Positions 1 through 12,306 of a stretch of DNA of 64,000 nucleotides are shown here, piece by piece. A model generated the notes under the pieces. The model was not told where the DNA came from. It did no database searches and saw only the letters and a list, made by a program, of their open reading frames with translations. This DNA is from Parus major (Eukaryota > Chordata > Aves > Passeriformes > Paridae): assembly GCF_001522545.3 (NCBI RefSeq), contig NC_031799.1:31586580-31650579 (forward strand), in the 5' to 3' direction. The position numbers and the translations under genes are program-made. Position 1 is the stretch's first letter. Every line of letters starts with the position of its first letter.

Positions 1-859
1 ATGCTCTGTGCAGCTTTTGGCTTTGGCCTTAAAAACACTGATGGTAGGATTTCCACTGTAGTACAGGGGTCAAACTTCGATAAGCTGAACTATCAACAAC
101 AGAAACGTTTATCTGGCCACAAAACTACCTTCCAATGTGTTCATGTAATTGCAATCCTACTTTTGGCAGCTCCAGACAGGTGTATCTGAACATGTAGGAT
201 GCCTTTCTTTCAAGATGTGTACAGTTTATTTTAGATGAGTGGGGGAACACATGAGAATGGAAGCAGGAGAGAAGAGAAAGGCCAGCAGTTGCTAAGTGCA
301 ACAGTACAGTGGTGGCTGTATGCCCTTTTCTCCTCCCTCCATGAATTCCAGTGTTTTAAATGGCAGCTATTAAAATGAATTAACTCCATACAGATTAGTC
401 AAGTGCAGCATGAGTAGACTGCAGTTCTAAGCTATTTCTTGATCTACTCAGTTAATTATGATTCTAGGTTATCAGAACTGAATAAGCACAGTACTTCCTG
501 TTGGAAACGCCTATTCTTTGATAATTGCATTCAGTAAAGCACTACATCATGTGTCAAGGAACTGAGTTGAAATTCATTAATAAAAAACATAAGGAAACCC
601 TTTAATTAAAACAGCAGGAAATACTCTTTGCTTTCAAGGAACAACTTCTGAAAGTACTGTGCTAACAGTTTTAAAGTAAAAGACTTCCGAACTGGAAGCT
701 GATTTTAGACATTTTGAAATCCAGGTGATACAGTACAGTGAATTCATCTGTGTCCTGAATGTTGCCCTCAAAATCCTCAAAGACAACTAAGATCAAGAAT
801 TGAAGCAGATACATCATTGTCTCCAGAAGATAATATACAAGACCAAGCGTGATGTGTGT

Positions 860-887
860 GATATATCTGACTTGATATATCTGACTT
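860..887. repeat. Perfect 2 x 14-bp tandem duplication
   Basis: GATATATCTGACTT occurs twice back to back (860-873 and 874-887) without a mismatch. It is probably a replication-slippage duplication. Confidence 0.95.
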
Positions 888-942
888 GTCTCACTCTGCC
901 AAAAAATGTAAATACTCCAGATAAATGTACACAAAGTGCACT

Positions 943-966
943 AAAAAAAAAAAAAAAAAAAAAAAA
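943..966. repeat. A24 homopolymer
   Basis: An uninterrupted A run followed by GAAAGAG. No target-site duplication, clear polyadenylation signal or recognisable retrocopy lies upstream, so it is called a simple repeat and not a retrogene tail. Confidence 0.95.
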
Positions 967-1380
967 GAAAGAGCATTTTTCACTTTTCACAATAGCAAAA
1001 TAAACACTTTCTAATAATATATAGCTGTATTAAGTTTCCTATTGGAATGTTAAGCACACAGTTATGGGAGCAGGTGATGTATCCCAAATCATCACATTCA
1101 GCTTTCAACTTTCTGGATTTTTAAAACAGGGACATTTCCATTACATACACTGTGGTAATCTCAGATTGCTGTCATAATATTCTGATTTTGAATTCAATCA
1201 CTTCACAGAGAAGAATCATTTCACTGGAAGGAAAATCTGATTATTCTCTTCCAAACTCTTCCAAAATGTACTCATGAAAAAGAAAATTTAGGATGTCCAT
1301 GTGCCAGAATCTAAGTTTCTAATCTAATAGACTCTCAGTTTCTATTGCTCATCAGGAGGATACCCTGGAAAAGCACCCTG

Positions 1381-1400
1381 GAAGCACTGGACAGTGCTTC
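1381..1400. repeat. 20-bp inverted repeat, 9-bp arms
   Basis: GAAGCACTG and CAGTGCTTC are perfect reverse complements separated by GA. It could form a very tight hairpin or be a dimeric binding site. No function is assigned. Confidence 0.9.
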
Positions 1401-2787
1401 CCTATCTTCTGATCAGCACAACCTCAGATGCTGATCCTACACGAAACCTCAAGAATGCCTGAACTATACAAATTTTGTGAAGTTTAGTGATTCTTCCAAG
1501 AGATGTGAATCTGGTATTTCAGTGACTGAACAGAATTTTCTGGGAAATAAGAATTACAAAGATAAACTATGTCCCTAGGTAATCTAGTAGATGAAAACTT
1601 GCAGTCAGCTACCAGATGTGGGGGGCTAGGGCACTTCTAGGCAATCTGGAGGCAATGTTGGGCAGTGACACAGGATTGCATGGTACCTGCATACCTGTTT
1701 CTCTTTCCATACATGTGAATAAAAACTTCTATGTCAAACTGAGCTGTTGCATTTTTTGATGCATTTTTTGACATGTCAGCATACCCAAGCACCAAATCAC
1801 ACAGACACAAACTAAATAAACAGAGATCAAGTGTACCTTAGGAGGAAAGTACTAACCTTTCACCCACGGTCTCATCAAAATAAAATAAAATCCACAGAAT
1901 ATAAGCCCCTAAATGTCTGGAAGAAGTGGGGAATGAGGGCTGTGCTTGCTTAGATGCCTATAGTTTAGATCATGAGAAGAAAACTTCAACAGCAATTGTT
2001 TCCACACATATAGTAATGTTTCTCTTCCCCCCCCTCCCCCAACCCCTCCCTATTTTTCTTTCATTAAATCTTTTTTGGTATTCTCCTTATTTGCCTTCTA
2101 ATGGTGTATACATCTCTCTTCTGCTCTCTCATGCTAATTCAATAATGACTACGAAGATAAAAATCCCTTCCAAGAACACGAGGTAGAAAAGGATAAATAA
2201 AATTTAAGGGTTTTATGTGTATTTTTAAACCTTTCATGCCTTTCATGCCTGATCTGGGAATTCTAATCCTTCCTTTCTTTATTAAGACACTTAAACATGG
2301 GAAGAGAGATTCAACACACAAATCACATATGCATACTTTCTCTGTCATACAGGATACACTCTCAACATGAGAGCTGAATGTTTGACTCTAGTAAATTTGA
2401 ATTTCCATTTGGCAACATGACTTACTGGCTGATGCTTTGCAATACAAACTCTGCTGTGCAACCATACTATAAACTTTTTGCCTTTCTGTTAAGCTTAACT
2501 AGAACTACATTTTTTTCTGGAGTCTACAATATTCTTTTGAGGTGTACACATGCTTTTGAACACCAGAGGTACTTGAAGCTATTGCCAGCATAACAGACTC
2601 TAACTTTTTCACTCTAAATTGCTGTAAAATAAGCATGTGCATGCACACACGTGCACAAACCCAGATTGTGCACACATGCATAGGTAGAAAAATCGCTACC
2701 ACTATTGTCTGTATCAATACAGTTCTTATTATTTAAAGATACTGGTAAAGATGGAAAGAATTTTAAAAACAATCCCAGAATAGATAT

Positions 2788-2796
2788 TTCTTACCA
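2788..2796 (-). other. BNC2: 5' splice site of the BNC2 exon
   Basis: On the minus strand the exon ends CATG and is followed by GTAAGAAAT, giving G|GTAAGA, a strong match to the vertebrate U1 donor consensus. It fixes the exon end at 2795 in phase 1, which agrees with the known protein continuing with Ala-Leu. Confidence 0.88.
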
Positions 2797-2897
2797 TGTG
2801 CCACCCAGCCATGTTTACACTGATCACAGGTTCTCAGGTTAATCTTCCCTGGCTGAAAACATTCACATGTGCAATTTACCAGTGTACAGCGGATGGC
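2795..2897 (-). CDS. BNC2: Basonuclin-2 (BNC2) internal coding exon, N-terminal Cys-rich segment
   Basis: Read on the minus strand, 103 bases give 34 complete codons plus one base (frame starts at the first base; exon ends in phase 1). The peptide starts AIRCTLVNC and ends [11 protein letters not shown]. It has six cysteines (exon residues 4, 9, 11, 13, 24, 27) and histidines at 29 and 34, plausible metal ligands. This matches the conserved N-terminal block shared by basonuclins 1 and 2; the [20 protein letters not shown] stretch is the BNC2 version, while BNC1 differs at many of these positions. In the long human isoform the block lies near residue 110 (from memory), ahead of the three pairs of C2H2 fingers. 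The final G would complete an Ala codon with the next exon, giving the expected HAL junction. BNC2 is a nuclear zinc-finger protein thought to act in transcription or mRNA processing; loss in zebrafish (bonaparte) disrupts pigment stripes. No stop or frameshift, so the exon looks functional. The neighbouring exons lie outside the window or were not recognised. Confidence 0.94.
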
Positions 2898-2930
2898 CTG
2901 GAAAAAGAAACAGAAAAAACATGTTAATGT
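2898..2930 (-). other. BNC2: 3' splice site, polypyrimidine tract and likely branch point of the BNC2 exon
   Basis: On the minus strand the exon is preceded by TTTCTTTTTCCAG, an uninterrupted pyrimidine run followed by CAG. Farther upstream a TTAAC motif places a branch adenosine near 2924, about 27 bases from the exon, which is a normal distance. This supports the exon start at 2897 and its phase 0 entry. The branch point is inferred from consensus only. Confidence 0.85.
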
Positions 2931-4677
2931 ATTTCTTCCTGCTTGTACAAATTTGTTGTGGTGGGTAGAATGATATTAACTGTACAGCAAAACCCAGCTG
3001 CCTAACATTCAACGCCTTGCTCCTTTTATAAATAGAAATTAATTTTCTTTCAAAAACATATGGCAGTATGTCCCATGGAGATGAATAGATTCCTAAAACC
3101 TTTTTAAGATTTGCTCTGTTTTCTTTAGGGGGAAAAAAAAAAGTTTGTATGATGATGATGCTGTAGGGGTTCCATAAATATCCTGGGCTTATATTGTCTT
3201 CATGAAGAAAGTTACTAGTGATGTCCTACTATAGGACCATACCTGTTTCAAATCCAGATAAAAATTAGGAAACAAAAACATATGGAAAGGAAAACTACAA
3301 ATATATTGCTCTTTCCTCCATGGAATCCAAAGGCTGGTTTTAAATTTTCTGGGGTTCACTTAAGACACAACTCTGCTGCGAAAGGAAGTAATGGATTTTA
3401 TGTTTTCCCAAAACAATAAAATGATAAAGGTACAAGAATAGGACTGGTTAAAAAAGCATCCTGTAACTTGCCTTTACATCTTTCACTTTCTCCAATATCT
3501 AGAATAGCCTTTTACCTCTTAACACTCCTCATTTGTTAAACATGTATTTCTCTGTTTCAAAAGTACCAATGGTAAAACTCAGTCCCATGCAGAGATCTCA
3601 AATACGCTTAATAATACACCTTCCTTAATAATAGACTTTCTCATCTTCCTTTTTAGAATTATTTCAAAAATTACACAGGTTTACTTTGACATGGGCTAGC
3701 TACAGCCACAGAAAAGTGAATATAAATTGGATGAGACTCTTTCTAATATAACAGACATATGTTTTTAAATAGTGTAGAAGATGACCTGTGCACTTCAAAC
3801 TGCTACTAATAAATTTATGGCATGCATTTAGATGTAATTTGCATGGAGATTTCTGAGACAGAGAGGCTTATTCTGATCATTCACAGATTAACAATCTACT
3901 GTAACTACCAGAGCTGCCAGGAAAAGATATCTCTATAGATTTAGATGCAATCAATGATTACTTGGGGGCTAAGGTGGGGGAAGGGTTCTTGGTACGCATT
4001 GCCACAGAGATACTGAAGAATTATGAAGACTCTTGCCTTTCTCAAAGAATTAATACACACACTCACACATATTTTCCATACCGAAAATAATTATCTGAAC
4101 TGTAGTGACTTAAAAAAAATTACATTCAGAATTTGCTTGGCCTGACTAAGCTTATTGGCTGCTGACAATGAAAAAGCCTCAAAATTATTTTAAATGGTAG
4201 ATCTATTTATTTATCTGAATCAGACAAATGTAAACGATTTGTCAGGCAATGTAAAGACATTTATAGTTCATGGATACATTTAATATCTGCATTTCTCTGA
4301 CAAATTTCTTCTACAAGAGTCCTCTATTCCTCTTATCCTATCTGCTCCTTTATAACCTTTTACTTTCAAAAACCTAGTGGGGAAAAAAAATCCTGCTCTA
4401 TTACGCCTGACACTTCAGGGCCTCAGTCCCAATGTCACCTGTCCAATTACTCATTAGTCAGGTTATAAAACACTGCTCTATGGATGTGTGATTAAAAGAA
4501 TTAGTAATATGAAATATAATGGCACCAAAGAAGTGCTGACCGTGCAGGAATAATATATGTGTTTGTGGGTCATGAGGAAAAAAAACCCTGGAAGGTCCTG
4601 TTTCATGTTCAATAGTGTATTGACCTGGCAATATATCAGGACTACACTGGTCAGTAATGGTGTTCTTTTGCTAATAT

Positions 4678-4695
4678 GTTCATTAATTAATGAAC
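4678..4695. repeat. Perfect 18-bp palindrome with nested TAAT cores
   Basis: GTTCATTAATTAATGAAC is identical to its reverse complement. A further TAATTAATT lies a few bases downstream (about 4700-4708), so several homeodomain core sites cluster within 35 bases. Regulatory use is inferred only. Confidence 0.9.
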
Positions 4696-6588
4696 TCAGT
4701 AATTAATTGTACTGCAAGAAGGAGGTCTTTCAAGATGGTATTCTTACTTTACAGTAGAAGATTTTCTCACATTCACCACTTATTTCATATCTCTGCTGGA
4801 ATGTGACATACACTGGTTGTATTTGATGATATTTTGATTTGTTCATGTGTCATTTACAGTACATGTAAGAGGTGTAATATAGTGCAGTACATGTACTAGA
4901 TGAAACTGACATTTGGAAGAGTTGCTTTATTAAGGCTCATCAGCATTTCCATTACAACCCTATCCACTTTTGGCCTAGAGGTCAACAGTTTGCCTGTAAA
5001 AATTTGATTCAGCTTGAACCTGAAATAGAGTGTTGCAGCTTAAGAGTAAGTTTTATTACACCCATTCAAAAATTGTCCATTTAGCCACTATAGATTATAA
5101 ACTGGGGGGAAAAGTTTAGAGGTTACATGTTTCTTTTCCTCCTCTCTGAGTTAAAGAGAGTATTGATGATGTAAAGTGTTGAACTGGTTAATTAGTATGA
5201 TTTCTATCTTTTGCACACATTGCCCAAAAAATTTACCCAAATTTTTCAAAAACATGAAAACAACAGCTTTTTCCTCCAATAAATAAATCTGGAAAGTCTT
5301 CAAAAAGAGCTATGCATTTTTATAAATTAATATTGATTGGCATGAAAAAAATCAAAGCATAATTAGCATGGCCAAAATATTCAGCCCAGCCTTAATTGGC
5401 TGCTTTTTCTGCCAAGGGTGTTTGTTGATGCCAGTTTGTAATTTGGTTTCAGTAGTTTCTCATTCCACCACAGAGAATCCCATGCATACTTCTGAATGAT
5501 GAGGATTACCCATCAAGCTGCAAGATGATCATTTAGGACTGGAAATACTCATTCTAATTCATGTTCTGGCAATGATCTTGGGCAAAATTTTGTTAGTCTG
5601 ATGCCTACATTCCCTAAACAGCAACTAGACACAATGACATTGAGAGTTGCCAGGGCAGATGCAACAGAAATTTGGAGCCATTCTATAATAGCAGAGGCTA
5701 CTGAAAGTCTCAGATAGAATTTTATCTTTATTTCAAAGATTAATTTTGAACTTTACTTAGTTAATTCAGAATTATTGCAACTACTTGAGATCACTACAAT
5801 ACCCAACACAAAGCCAATGTAACTCAGTGACAGGAAGATTCAAGATACTGAAAACATTGTGTGATCCTACACACAGGGTTGGAATGTTAACATTCATTAA
5901 CGTGAAAGAAAGTAATGTGCTTGAAGACCTTCACAATGCAACCAGCAAATTCACTGAGCCTCGCAAAGATATGCATCACAATTATGAACAGTATTTTTCA
6001 ACTCTTTTTCAATACTAAACTTGGGAATAGAAGTCACCGACAGTTCGTGCACCAGGCTCAGGAATGCCAGAAGGGCAGCTGAAGGTGAATGTGGCATAGA
6101 ACACCTGAGAACCCAAAATTTTAATACAGACCTCCATTCCCCAGCAGCAGGATTTTAAGGTACAGTAGCTGGTGTTCTTGTAGGTACCTGTGAGGGTTGG
6201 TATATCTGTGGTTAGAAGTCTGGTACTGCTTAATTTTAAAGGAGTGGGGTGGGAAGTGGGGTTAATAAAAAAGATACTGGATGTAGCAGCTATATATTGC
6301 AACCATTGTTCCAACCTGTTTGTTAAGTGTGGGTATAAAAATCCAAGGGTGTACCAATGTTAGAAGTTTGCCAAAATGTGCTTCTGAAAGAATTTAACTA
6401 GGCATTCCACAAGTCATGCATTGTAATTCTGCCTTCCCATGATTTTGATAAAATGTTTATGCAATGGGACTTTGCATATTATACTATTTTCTAGGGAAAG
6501 AAATTTTCCCTGACTGAGATCTTCCTCAGGAGCTTCCCCAAGACAGCCAGAAGGAAAACAGAAGGAAAAGTGAATAAAATCACTTATA

Positions 6589-6610
6589 ATAAATAAATAA
6601 ATAAAATAAA
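6589..6610. repeat. (AAAT)n short microsatellite
   Basis: Tandem AAAT units with one AAAAT variation at the end. A similar short array is present at 32319-32340. Confidence 0.85.
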
Positions 6611-9600
6611 ATTCTAAAATCAGCAGACACAGTCTCCAACATATTAGCTGATAGGCAACCACGTATTTAGATGACAACTTGCAGGTTAACACCTTAAGTA
6701 CACAACTAAACATGGTTTCCTACATTCCTCAAAATATGCATGCTGTTATATTTTTACCATGTCAATGGCTGCAGTTAGCAGGAATTCTCAGGCATTTTTT
6801 TACAGCCCTTTCACTGAGTTCCTAATGTAATGCTTCTTGTATTTCTGTCAAAATTTCAGTGGCCCTTGAGGACCTATGCAGGAAATGGACTGGACTTCAG
6901 CAGAATAATTTGAAACAGTTTATACTGCTGATTCCTTAAATCCTAAAATTTTAAAACTGACATTGAGAAATATGCAATGCAGCTCTCTTTGAGATCTTTC
7001 TGTAAAACATAATGCAAAAAGAAAGGAGCTTCGCCTAATACTAAAGCATGATGTCAGTACACCTATGCAGAAGTTAGTCTGATTATTAAAAGATCTGACT
7101 AAAAGACCTGACTTCTCTGGGTTTCTCTCAGACCAAGGATGTTAATTTAGTACTATTTGAGTGATTTCATTACATCTAAAAAGTAAATATAATTCACATG
7201 TTAATAGAAATAGCTATAGCAGTAGTGAAAAGATAAATCTTTCTGGCTATTTTGCAGAACTTCTAATAGATCAGAGTCAATAAGCTACTATGAAAAGAAT
7301 AACAGTGTGGGAGAAGGAGAACATGTGAAAAACATGATTCCTTCTCTGGAGTACTTACAAGTGATCACAAAAGATGGAGGCAGTTTCAAATGACACAACA
7401 TTCTGGAGAGACAGATAAGTTTTGCAACAAAACTTCATAATGTAACTAATGATGAGGCTTCAAGGGCCCAGTGAAGTTGAACAGCACCTTACTGAAGTCT
7501 CAACCACATCTTTCTATGCAGTGGCAGTATTAACAGAGTCTTATTCCTAACATCCTTCCCTCACTTTTCTCAAGTGCAAAAAGGTATTTAAAAAATATTT
7601 TCTTTCCACATCTATATCACTGTGCACCTGAATACATAATGGAGTCAACTATACTCATTTTCTGCATTGATGTTCCATCTACTTATCCCACAGAGCTCAC
7701 ACAATCTAAATCCACTGTTACCAGCCACAGAAGCATGAGGCTTGAGGATAATTTGGTCCTGTGAAATCTTTTTAAGTGAGTCTGCAAACCAGCAAGCAAG
7801 TGCATAAGGGCAGTTCTTGACAGCTGGATTAAAATCAGTAAGACTGTGTGAGTATGCACTCTACATGAATGTGTTAGTTAGCAAAGATGCCATGGGTTTT
7901 AAACACATACACACATACACATAAGTATACTTGAAATTTAGATTTTGTATAATGGCAATTCACAAGTTCCATGTATTTTGTAATGCAGGCAAGAACTTTC
8001 CATATTTAATTGACAGAATAAATAATCTCATTTATTTTTTTTAAAACTAATAGTAGTTCAAGTATTGTATATCAATGAATTAAATATTTGCATGAAATTA
8101 TGAAAAGTGTTAGAAGCAGAAAGCAGTTTTTGCAGCTCATGTCTCAACTTTAAGAGAAACCCAAACACATGTTAAATTAACATTTTCTATCCATTGTCTA
8201 ACAGTTTTACTCCCTATTGCAAATGAAAATAAAATAATTTTGAACTAATATTTTATTGAAAGTAAATAACACTCATTAGGAGAACAATTTGAAGCCATCA
8301 TACAGCAGATGATCTTGAGACATGACACTAAAATAACGAGTAAGACTAATGAGAAACACAGGGATCCACTCTTGTTTTGCTGTGTGTTCATTCATGACAG
8401 AATAGGTTATGAAGTAGAAGACAACAGGTAAGTTCTGAAAATGTTAAACACTTTTTTAACAGAAAGTCTCCTCTGCCATTAATTTTCTTATCCTGTTCCT
8501 TTGTTATAAAGTTATGAAGATGATATCTATGTGACATTATTGCTGAGTGCAGGACTGTACCATACAGTTTTAGGTTCAGAGATTTTTCTTTTTCAGACCA
8601 CATATATGCTTTTTAAAAAGTTCCTAAAAATCTGTCACTTCTTTTCTTTACTACTTTATGAATTTATTTCTTTCCTGCCAATTAAGTACTTTTTAAAATA
8701 TCATGGCAAAACTTCTGCTGTGGAGGTGACAAAAAGTTCCCAATAAAATCACACTATTTTTAAGAAGAAGAGGGGCAATGTCTTGATACTGATCCTGGGT
8801 CTGTCACTCCCACAGATGCACTTATTTAACCACTCAGTCTGCAACTGCCCAATCTGAAAAAAATGGGTAATGCCAATATATACCATTTGCAGAGACAAGG
8901 CTAATAAACTGCTGACACAACGTGACGAGGTATGAGGGAAAAGGTAAGACGGAAGCATTTAGCATTAATATTTCTTCTGTTGGCACAAAAATTTTAACAG
9001 ATTGTTAAAATTTACTTTGATTTATCATCAGTAAATTAATGATTTTATACACAGAAATCACCTAGAGAAAATAACTTCAATTGATACACGACCATTACTA
9101 ACTTCAATACTAATAGCTTAATAATGCTTCGCCCAAAGCAAAAACAGTAAGGGGGGATTTACTTTGCATTTGAATGGTCTGAAACATTCATGTAATGCTA
9201 TAACATTTTTAATCCCTTGCCCATTTAGAGATACCCAAATATCTTCTGAGTTATTCGCTGCATTGCAGTATTTTGTTAGCAATTTCACCTCACATTCTAT
9301 TAGTATTTTTTCTTACTTGTATTTATTTTTAGTAAATACAATTTGAAAGGTAATAATATTGTTATATTTCTCTGTGGCATTCAAGGAAACAGTTACTAAT
9401 ATAATATGAAGGGAAGGATGCTAACAAGAGAAAAAGCTGTTAATAGGATAAAACAGCTTTTTCTGTAATAAGGAAACTAGTCTTTAAGCATGCTAGAAAA
9501 CTGTTTGCAAGTCTTCTCAAGTAAGAGCTGTTAAGCGAATGGGGAATAAAAAGAAAAAAAAATAATTTGTAATCTTGCATTAATTTAGCAGTTGCTCTTC

Positions 9601-10239
9601 AGTTCTACCCCAGACACCAGTAAAAGTAGAAACCTGTGTTAAAGAATGCTACCTAGACTTTTCTAGAGAAATACAACGCAGAATGTATGTTTTATTTTTC
9701 AGGAAGTGTCTGTAAAGCTTTCATGCTGCTTCTAGACACTCAGCACACAGGGCTGCCTACAGGATTTCATACAAAGACTTCAGGTACAGTATCACCCTAT
9801 GTTTCTATAGCATGTAAAACTAGCCTGAGGGTCTGAGGCATCAAAGTTATTTGCACTGAAAAAATTAAGATTGAAAAGAGCTTCCTTGCTTAAAATTTGA
9901 AGAAAAAACATAGTTGATTTAAGAATTAGATTCCCTGTGCCCAAGAGCCTGTTAGCAAATACAGATATTTGTTCTTACAGATGAAAACCAGATTTCTGCT
10001 ATGAAACCAACACTGTCAGTCACTGGAGTTCAGCCACATATGTTGCCAAGGCAGCGGTCAGTGTCAGATAGGTATCCAGCGCCTAGGCATGCACCCACAA
10101 AAAGTCTCACGTACCCTTCACTAACCATGACTCTTCTAGAGAATAGCACTGCAAGCTACACCCAGGAACTCATCCCAAGTACCCCAAACTCACTGTCTCC
10201 TTTAGAGAGCGCAGGAGGCATGTAGCTTCCACTGGTTTT

Positions 10240-10791
10240 ACTGGCCTGCCCTGGACCTGTGATTTACTCTCCCTTGGTGAGACCCCACCTGGAGTACTGT
10301 ATTTGTCTCTGGAGTCCTCAGCAAAGGAAGGACATGCACTGCTTAGAGCAAGTCCAAATAAGGACCACAATGATCAGAGGGCTAGAACACCTCTCCTGTG
10401 AGGAAAGATTGGGAGAATTGGGATAGCTCAGACAAGGGAAGAGAAAACTGCAGAGCTTTCCAGTACCTAAAGGGGCTTGGAAGAAGGCTGGAGACTTTTT
10501 ACAGGGAATGTTGTGATAGGGCAAAGGGTAATAGCTTTAAACTGAAAGAAGGTAAGTTTAGGTTAGATCTAAGGAAGAAAATTTTTTTGAGGAGGATTAT
10601 AAAACACTGGAACAGGCTGCCCAGAAAGGTGGTGGATGCCTCATCCCTGGGAACATTCAAGGTCAGGCTGGACAGGGCTCTAAGCTACCTTATCTAGTTG
10701 AAAATGTCCCTGCACATGTCAGAGGGTTGGACTACATGATCCTTAAAAATTCCTTCCACCCCTAACCAATCCATGAGCCCATGATTCTATG
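10240..10791 (+). mobile_element. CR1 LINE fragment, 3' end, sense on plus strand
   Basis: About 550 bases match the CR1 3' region: the GTGAGACCCCACCTGGAGTA block, the GATCAGAGGGCTAGAACACC block, the CACTGGAACAGGCTGCCCAG block and the terminal GATTCTATG. Translation still shows the C-terminal part of the CR1 ORF2 reverse transcriptase (for example CRAFQYLKGL and KHWNRLPRKVVDAS), but it is interrupted and lacks catalytic domains, so it is dead. Only one terminal octamer remains. The 5' boundary is fuzzy, around 10235-10260. This is a typical 5'-truncated insertion. Confidence 0.95.
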
Positions 10792-12246
10792 AAAAGTCCA
10801 GGTGATAGTTCTCCAGAAAACAAGTGCATCTTGCTGGAGCTGTACTGGAGGAAGTATACCGAGATTCCTATAGTGTGGTATCAGCCGTGCTACCCACAAC
10901 AGACTTCTGCTGCTTTATAGGAGATGCTTCAGAATAAAGTATGTAAACCAATAATTCAAAACTTGTGATGAAGAAATTAAAACTAAATATGCTCAAAAAA
11001 GTTGTTTTTTTTTTTTCATCTGGTATCTTAAAAAAAACATAGAACTTGTGGATTTAGCATGAACATGGAAGAAAATCATCAACAATTTTTAACATTATGT
11101 GGACTACTGGGTCAGGAATCCACAAAGGATTTTTTTCAGTAGATTTTAAGTGATTCAAAAAGAGTTATTTCACTCTATTAAATCACATAAGAAATCTATT
11201 AAGCCTAATATCTCTTCTTCATTTATTGTTTCTCTACAAATCAATCAGATTATGAGAATGTTAGAAGTCTTAAAGGTGATCTGATAAATAACTCATAACC
11301 TCTAGACTATCTTCAGACTATTTGAACAATCTCAACAAGTTTTCCAGTAAAAATTACAAGGGAAAAATATGTAAATATACAAATATATCACTTCTAACAA
11401 GTAAATAGGGAACCTTATAAGAAAAATGTAAATGTCCACACAAAATTATGTTATCAAAATCAGCTAGATTTTTTATTTTCCATCTTTTTCTTCTATAACT
11501 TGAAAGAATAAGCAACATCTGATACAAACAATGCAAAATGCAGCAAAGCCCATGGAATAGCTATATCTTTGTCTCCGTTTATTCAGGAATTCTCCTTAAA
11601 TAATATCACAAATACATTGCTTATTGTCTAATCTGCTCTTTAGGAAGTTTTGCCTTTCAGGATTTCCTTTCCTTCTCAGATGTTATTACTTTCTGGATTC
11701 TAAATGATGGTTTTTCAATTTGGCAAAAAGAATTATGTGGATTTACACTGCACTGCATAAAAGAATTAAAATGAAAGATTTATTGTTTTGAAAATAATTC
11801 TAAAAAAAAATTAATATTTTCTCTCTTTTCAAGGTCAAAACTCCATACTATTTATCCTGTTCTTAAGTTATACTCTAAAGCAATAACTTCTTATTTACAT
11901 TAATAAAATACTCGATCCTGCACTGTTCCTTCAGTGACCAACCCTGTCAGCCACAAAACTGATACTATAAGCAAACAAGAAGAAAACCACCCAACTTTTT
12001 TCTTTTTTGCCTTGTCCCCAAAAAGCCAGACTAATAGGTGAAAATTTTGCTCCTTATTAAGGTAAAGTAAGTACTTAAATATTCATTCAGTTTATTAATG
12101 TAACCTTTAAATTTTACTTCTTGGGTATTTCCTGAAAACAAGGCAATGAATTTTGCTAAAGTATATTCTGTCCCTTCACCTTTTTTAGGAGAGAAAAGAA
12201 TTCCAGTAAGTGTGAAATATGTGTCTCTTTGGCCAGAACTGAACAT

Positions 12247-12306
12247 AAATATATATATATATATATAAATAAAAAAATACATATATATATATATATATAT
12301 ATAAAA
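12247..12306. repeat. (TA)n microsatellite, interrupted
   Basis: Two TA blocks are separated by AAATAAAAAAATAC. It is followed by a purine-rich stretch (GAGAGAGAGAAAAGAGGGAG) near 12314-12333. Predicted to be unstable and length-polymorphic. Confidence 0.95.

Larger units (their letters stand above)
1..2794 (-). other. BNC2: BNC2 intron downstream of the exon (partial)
   Basis: This is the first part of the intron that follows the exon in transcription order; its far end is off the window. It contains an A24 run, a 14-bp tandem duplication at 860-887, a 20-bp inverted repeat at 1381-1400, a C-rich patch near 2030-2048 and alternating purine/pyrimidine sequence near 2636-2680. No second basonuclin exon was recognised in any frame, and the short open frames present carry no recognisable domain. 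Confidence 0.75.
2930..10239. other. Intronic single-copy AT-rich DNA
   Basis: No transposon was recognised in this 7.3-kb stretch. It contains homeodomain-motif-rich segments (near 4670-4715 and 5290-5420), an AAAT-type short repeat at 6589-6610 and otherwise unremarkable sequence. Open frames up to 99 codons on the minus strand (6015-6314 and 6414-6713) have no recognisable domain and no splice context, and are treated as chance. Confidence 0.6.

Noticed and set aside
800..966. Possible processed retrocopy ending in A24
   Set aside because: An ATAAAT-like sequence precedes the run, but there is no target-site duplication and no recognisable source transcript.
10398..10697. 99-codon plus-strand frame
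   Set aside because: It is the C-terminal CR1 ORF2 remnant inside the 10.2-10.8 kb CR1 fragment.
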